A stretch of 6,798 bases of DNA from Puniceicoccales bacterium (lineage in GTDB: Bacteria; Verrucomicrobiota; Verrucomicrobiae; Opitutales; LL51). Both the position numbers and the translations under genes were made by a program. Location: the NCBI GenBank assembly GCA_031283485.1, contig JAITBR010000047.1, forward strand, positions 1 to 6,798. Reading direction: 5' to 3'. Shown here piece after piece: positions 5,594 to 6,798 of this stretch; position 1 is the stretch's first letter; each line of letters opens with the position of its first letter. The notes under the pieces were generated by a model, which saw nothing but the letters and a program-made list of their open reading frames with translations, did no database searches and was not told the DNA's origin.

Positions 5594-6544
5594 GTGGCTG
5601 ATGTCATTAAAGTGGAGGAGCTTTCTAAGAGGTATGGAAAGTTTGTTGCCCTGAACAATATTTCCTTTACCTCTCCCTTTGGAGGAGTTATAGGCTTGAT
5701 TGGACCAAATGGTGCTGGGAAAACATCTCTGCTAAAAATTTTATCGGGATTAATGCCGGCCACGTCGGGCCAAGTTTCAATATGTGGTGTTGATTTAGTT
5801 GAAAATCCAATTTTAGCCAGGGGAAAAATTTCTTTCATGCCAGAAATTAACCCGCTGCCAGATCACATGCGCGTCGGGGAATATTTGCGCTTTCGAGCTG
5901 CTTTGAAGGGGATCAAAAATATTCGCCTGTGCACGGAAAAAGTCATGCGCAAATGTGATCTATATTACGATGCTCGCTACAAGATAATAAAAAATCTCTC
6001 AAAGGGATATCGGCAGCGTGTTGGCATTGCCGATGCCCTACTTGGGGATAACGAGCTGATAATTTTGGACGAACCAACTATCGGCCTGGATCCAAAGCAA
6101 ATCATTCTAATTAGGCAAACACTACTTGAGCTCCGCGGATCACGCACATTACTGATATCCAGCCATATTCTGTCAGAACTTGAAACAATTTGCAATCACT
6201 TTATCATCATAAACGGCGGAGAAATTGTTGCAATAGGCTCTTTGGCAGATATTTACAAGTCCAAATTCGATTCAAATATTATGTATATTGATCTCAGCTC
6301 AAAGGGTGTTACTGCAGAGGCTATCAACAATTTTTTAAGTGAAAATCAGCTGACGCGCCTCGGTGCATCGCAAGAGAAAAATTGCGAAAGCTTACGCGTT
6401 GAATTTAAGTTCGATGGCTATTGCACGAATAAAATTATAAAATCTGCCGCCGACCACTTTGGTGAAAATTTGCTGAGCATTGGGCGTGAATCCTCCTCTT
6501 TGGAGGAAATATTTTTATCAACCACCAGGCGCTATAGGGATTAG
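5594..6544 (+). CDS. ABC transporter ATP-binding protein, GldA/ABC-2 exporter type
   Basis: This 316-aa cytoplasmic ATPase should power an ABC-2-type exporter. Walker A is GPNGAGKTS (37-45). The Q-loop region reads FMPEINPLPD (81-90), with Pro-Glu where many ABC proteins have Gln, as in GldA-like ATPases. The signature is LSKGYRQR (135-142), Walker B is LIILDEP (155-161), the D-loop is GLDP (164-167) and the switch His is H191. Residues from about 225 form a C-terminal extension ending in SSLEEIFLSTT, typical of this subfamily. The start is a GTG; it lies 20 bases after the dnaE stop with only a weak GGG before it, so translation may be partly coupled to dnaE. A later GTG (5612) would remove part of the first beta strand. 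The membrane subunit begins 15 bases downstream. The exported substrate is unknown; gliding motility is not implied by the family match. Confidence 0.93.
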   Translation: MADVIKVEELSKRYGKFVALNNISFTSPFGGVIGLIGPNGAGKTSLLKILSGLMPATSGQVSICGVDLVENPILARGKISFMPEINPLPDHMRVGEYLRFRAALKGIKNIRLCTEKVMRKCDLYYDARYKIIKNLSKGYRQRVGIADALLGDNELIILDEPTIGLDPKQIILIRQTLLELRGSRTLLISSHILSELETICNHFIIINGGEIVAIGSLADIYKSKFDSNIMYIDLSSKGVTAEAINNFLSENQLTRLGASQEKNCESLRVEFKFDGYCTNKIIKSAADHFGENLLSIGRESSSLEEIFLSTTRRYRD

Positions 6545-6559
6545 ATTTTTCGGAGATTT

Positions 6560-6798
6560 ATGCGAAAATTTTATATATTGCTTGGTTACGAGGTGCACAA
6601 ATTGTTGGTTTCGCCTTCCACTTATTTTGTCACCGCAGTTTTTCTGGCAACATTAGCGTTAATTTATGCGTTTACGCTGCGTGAATTCGTGCTGACCGAC
6701 CAGGATTTTACGTTTGTACACGCATTTTTGCGCCACTGCTGGGTGCCAGTCTTGATCGGTATTCCCCTACTTACCATGCGAACATTTTCCGAAGATTA
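6560..6798 (+). CDS. ABC-2 type transporter permease, N-terminal part (runs off the window)
   Basis: The first 79 codons are present. GGAG at 6552-6555 lies 4 bases before the ATG. The protein begins MRKFYILLGYEVHKLLVSPS, then has a first membrane helix (about 21-39), a charged soluble stretch (about 42-60), and a second hydrophobic stretch ending IPLLTMRTFSED. This is the typical GldF/NosY-like ABC-2 permease start: 'K/H-K-x-x-x-S-P-x-x-Y', then helix 1, then '(V/I)PLLTMRxFxEE'. It directly follows its ATPase, so the two should form one exporter. In related systems a second subunit (GldG-like) often follows, but that is beyond the window. Confidence 0.85.
   Translation, partial: MRKFYILLGYEVHKLLVSPSTYFVTAVFLATLALIYAFTLREFVLTDQDFTFVHAFLRHCWVPVLIGIPLLTMRTFSED

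Overview
The window looks like a stretch of Gram-negative bacterial chromosome, moderately AT-rich by eye, and every supported gene is on the + strand. The likely phylum is uncertain. The DnaE type (intact PHP metal site, QxxLF clamp motif) and the GldA-like ABC ATPase with an LSKGYRQR signature would fit Verrucomicrobiota/Planctomycetota-type genomes. That is an impression from protein style, not a placement. Two small low-complexity membrane proteins with Inc-like layouts hint at a host-associated lifestyle, but nothing proves it.

Layout: (1) 1-154 is the C-terminal end of a DegT/DnrJ/EryC1/StrS-type sugar aminotransferase. (2) 155-1914 is an islet of two single-gene units, each with its own candidate promoter, ribosome binding site and strong intrinsic terminator. 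They encode a 282-aa and a 170-aa protein of unknown function. Both have a polar Ser/Gly/Lys-rich N-terminus, a hydrophobic middle, a proline-rich repeat region and a closely similar C-terminal tail, R-[K/R]-D-P-x-x-M-x-stop. Their 3' untranslated regions also match (TTTCACA[G/A]TTA just before the terminator stem), and so do their upstream regions (TTGA[T/C]A, 11 bases, TTCTGT). They therefore look like diverged members of one family. (3) 2031-5573 is dnaE, the catalytic alpha subunit of DNA polymerase III, complete at 1180 aa. (4) 5594-6544 is an ABC transporter ATPase and 6560-6798 is the start of its ABC-2 membrane subunit. They follow dnaE closely with no terminator between, so they may be read on the same transcript.

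The ATPase and permease should together form one ABC-2 exporter. DnaE replicates the chromosome and has no obvious functional link to the exporter. The most novel part is the pair of repeat proteins between the aminotransferase and dnaE. The larger one carries sixteen 8-residue units arranged as an acidic block between two Pro/Lys-rich blocks. No gene-free stretch exceeds about 205 bases, and I saw no tRNA, rRNA, CRISPR array or insertion sequence.
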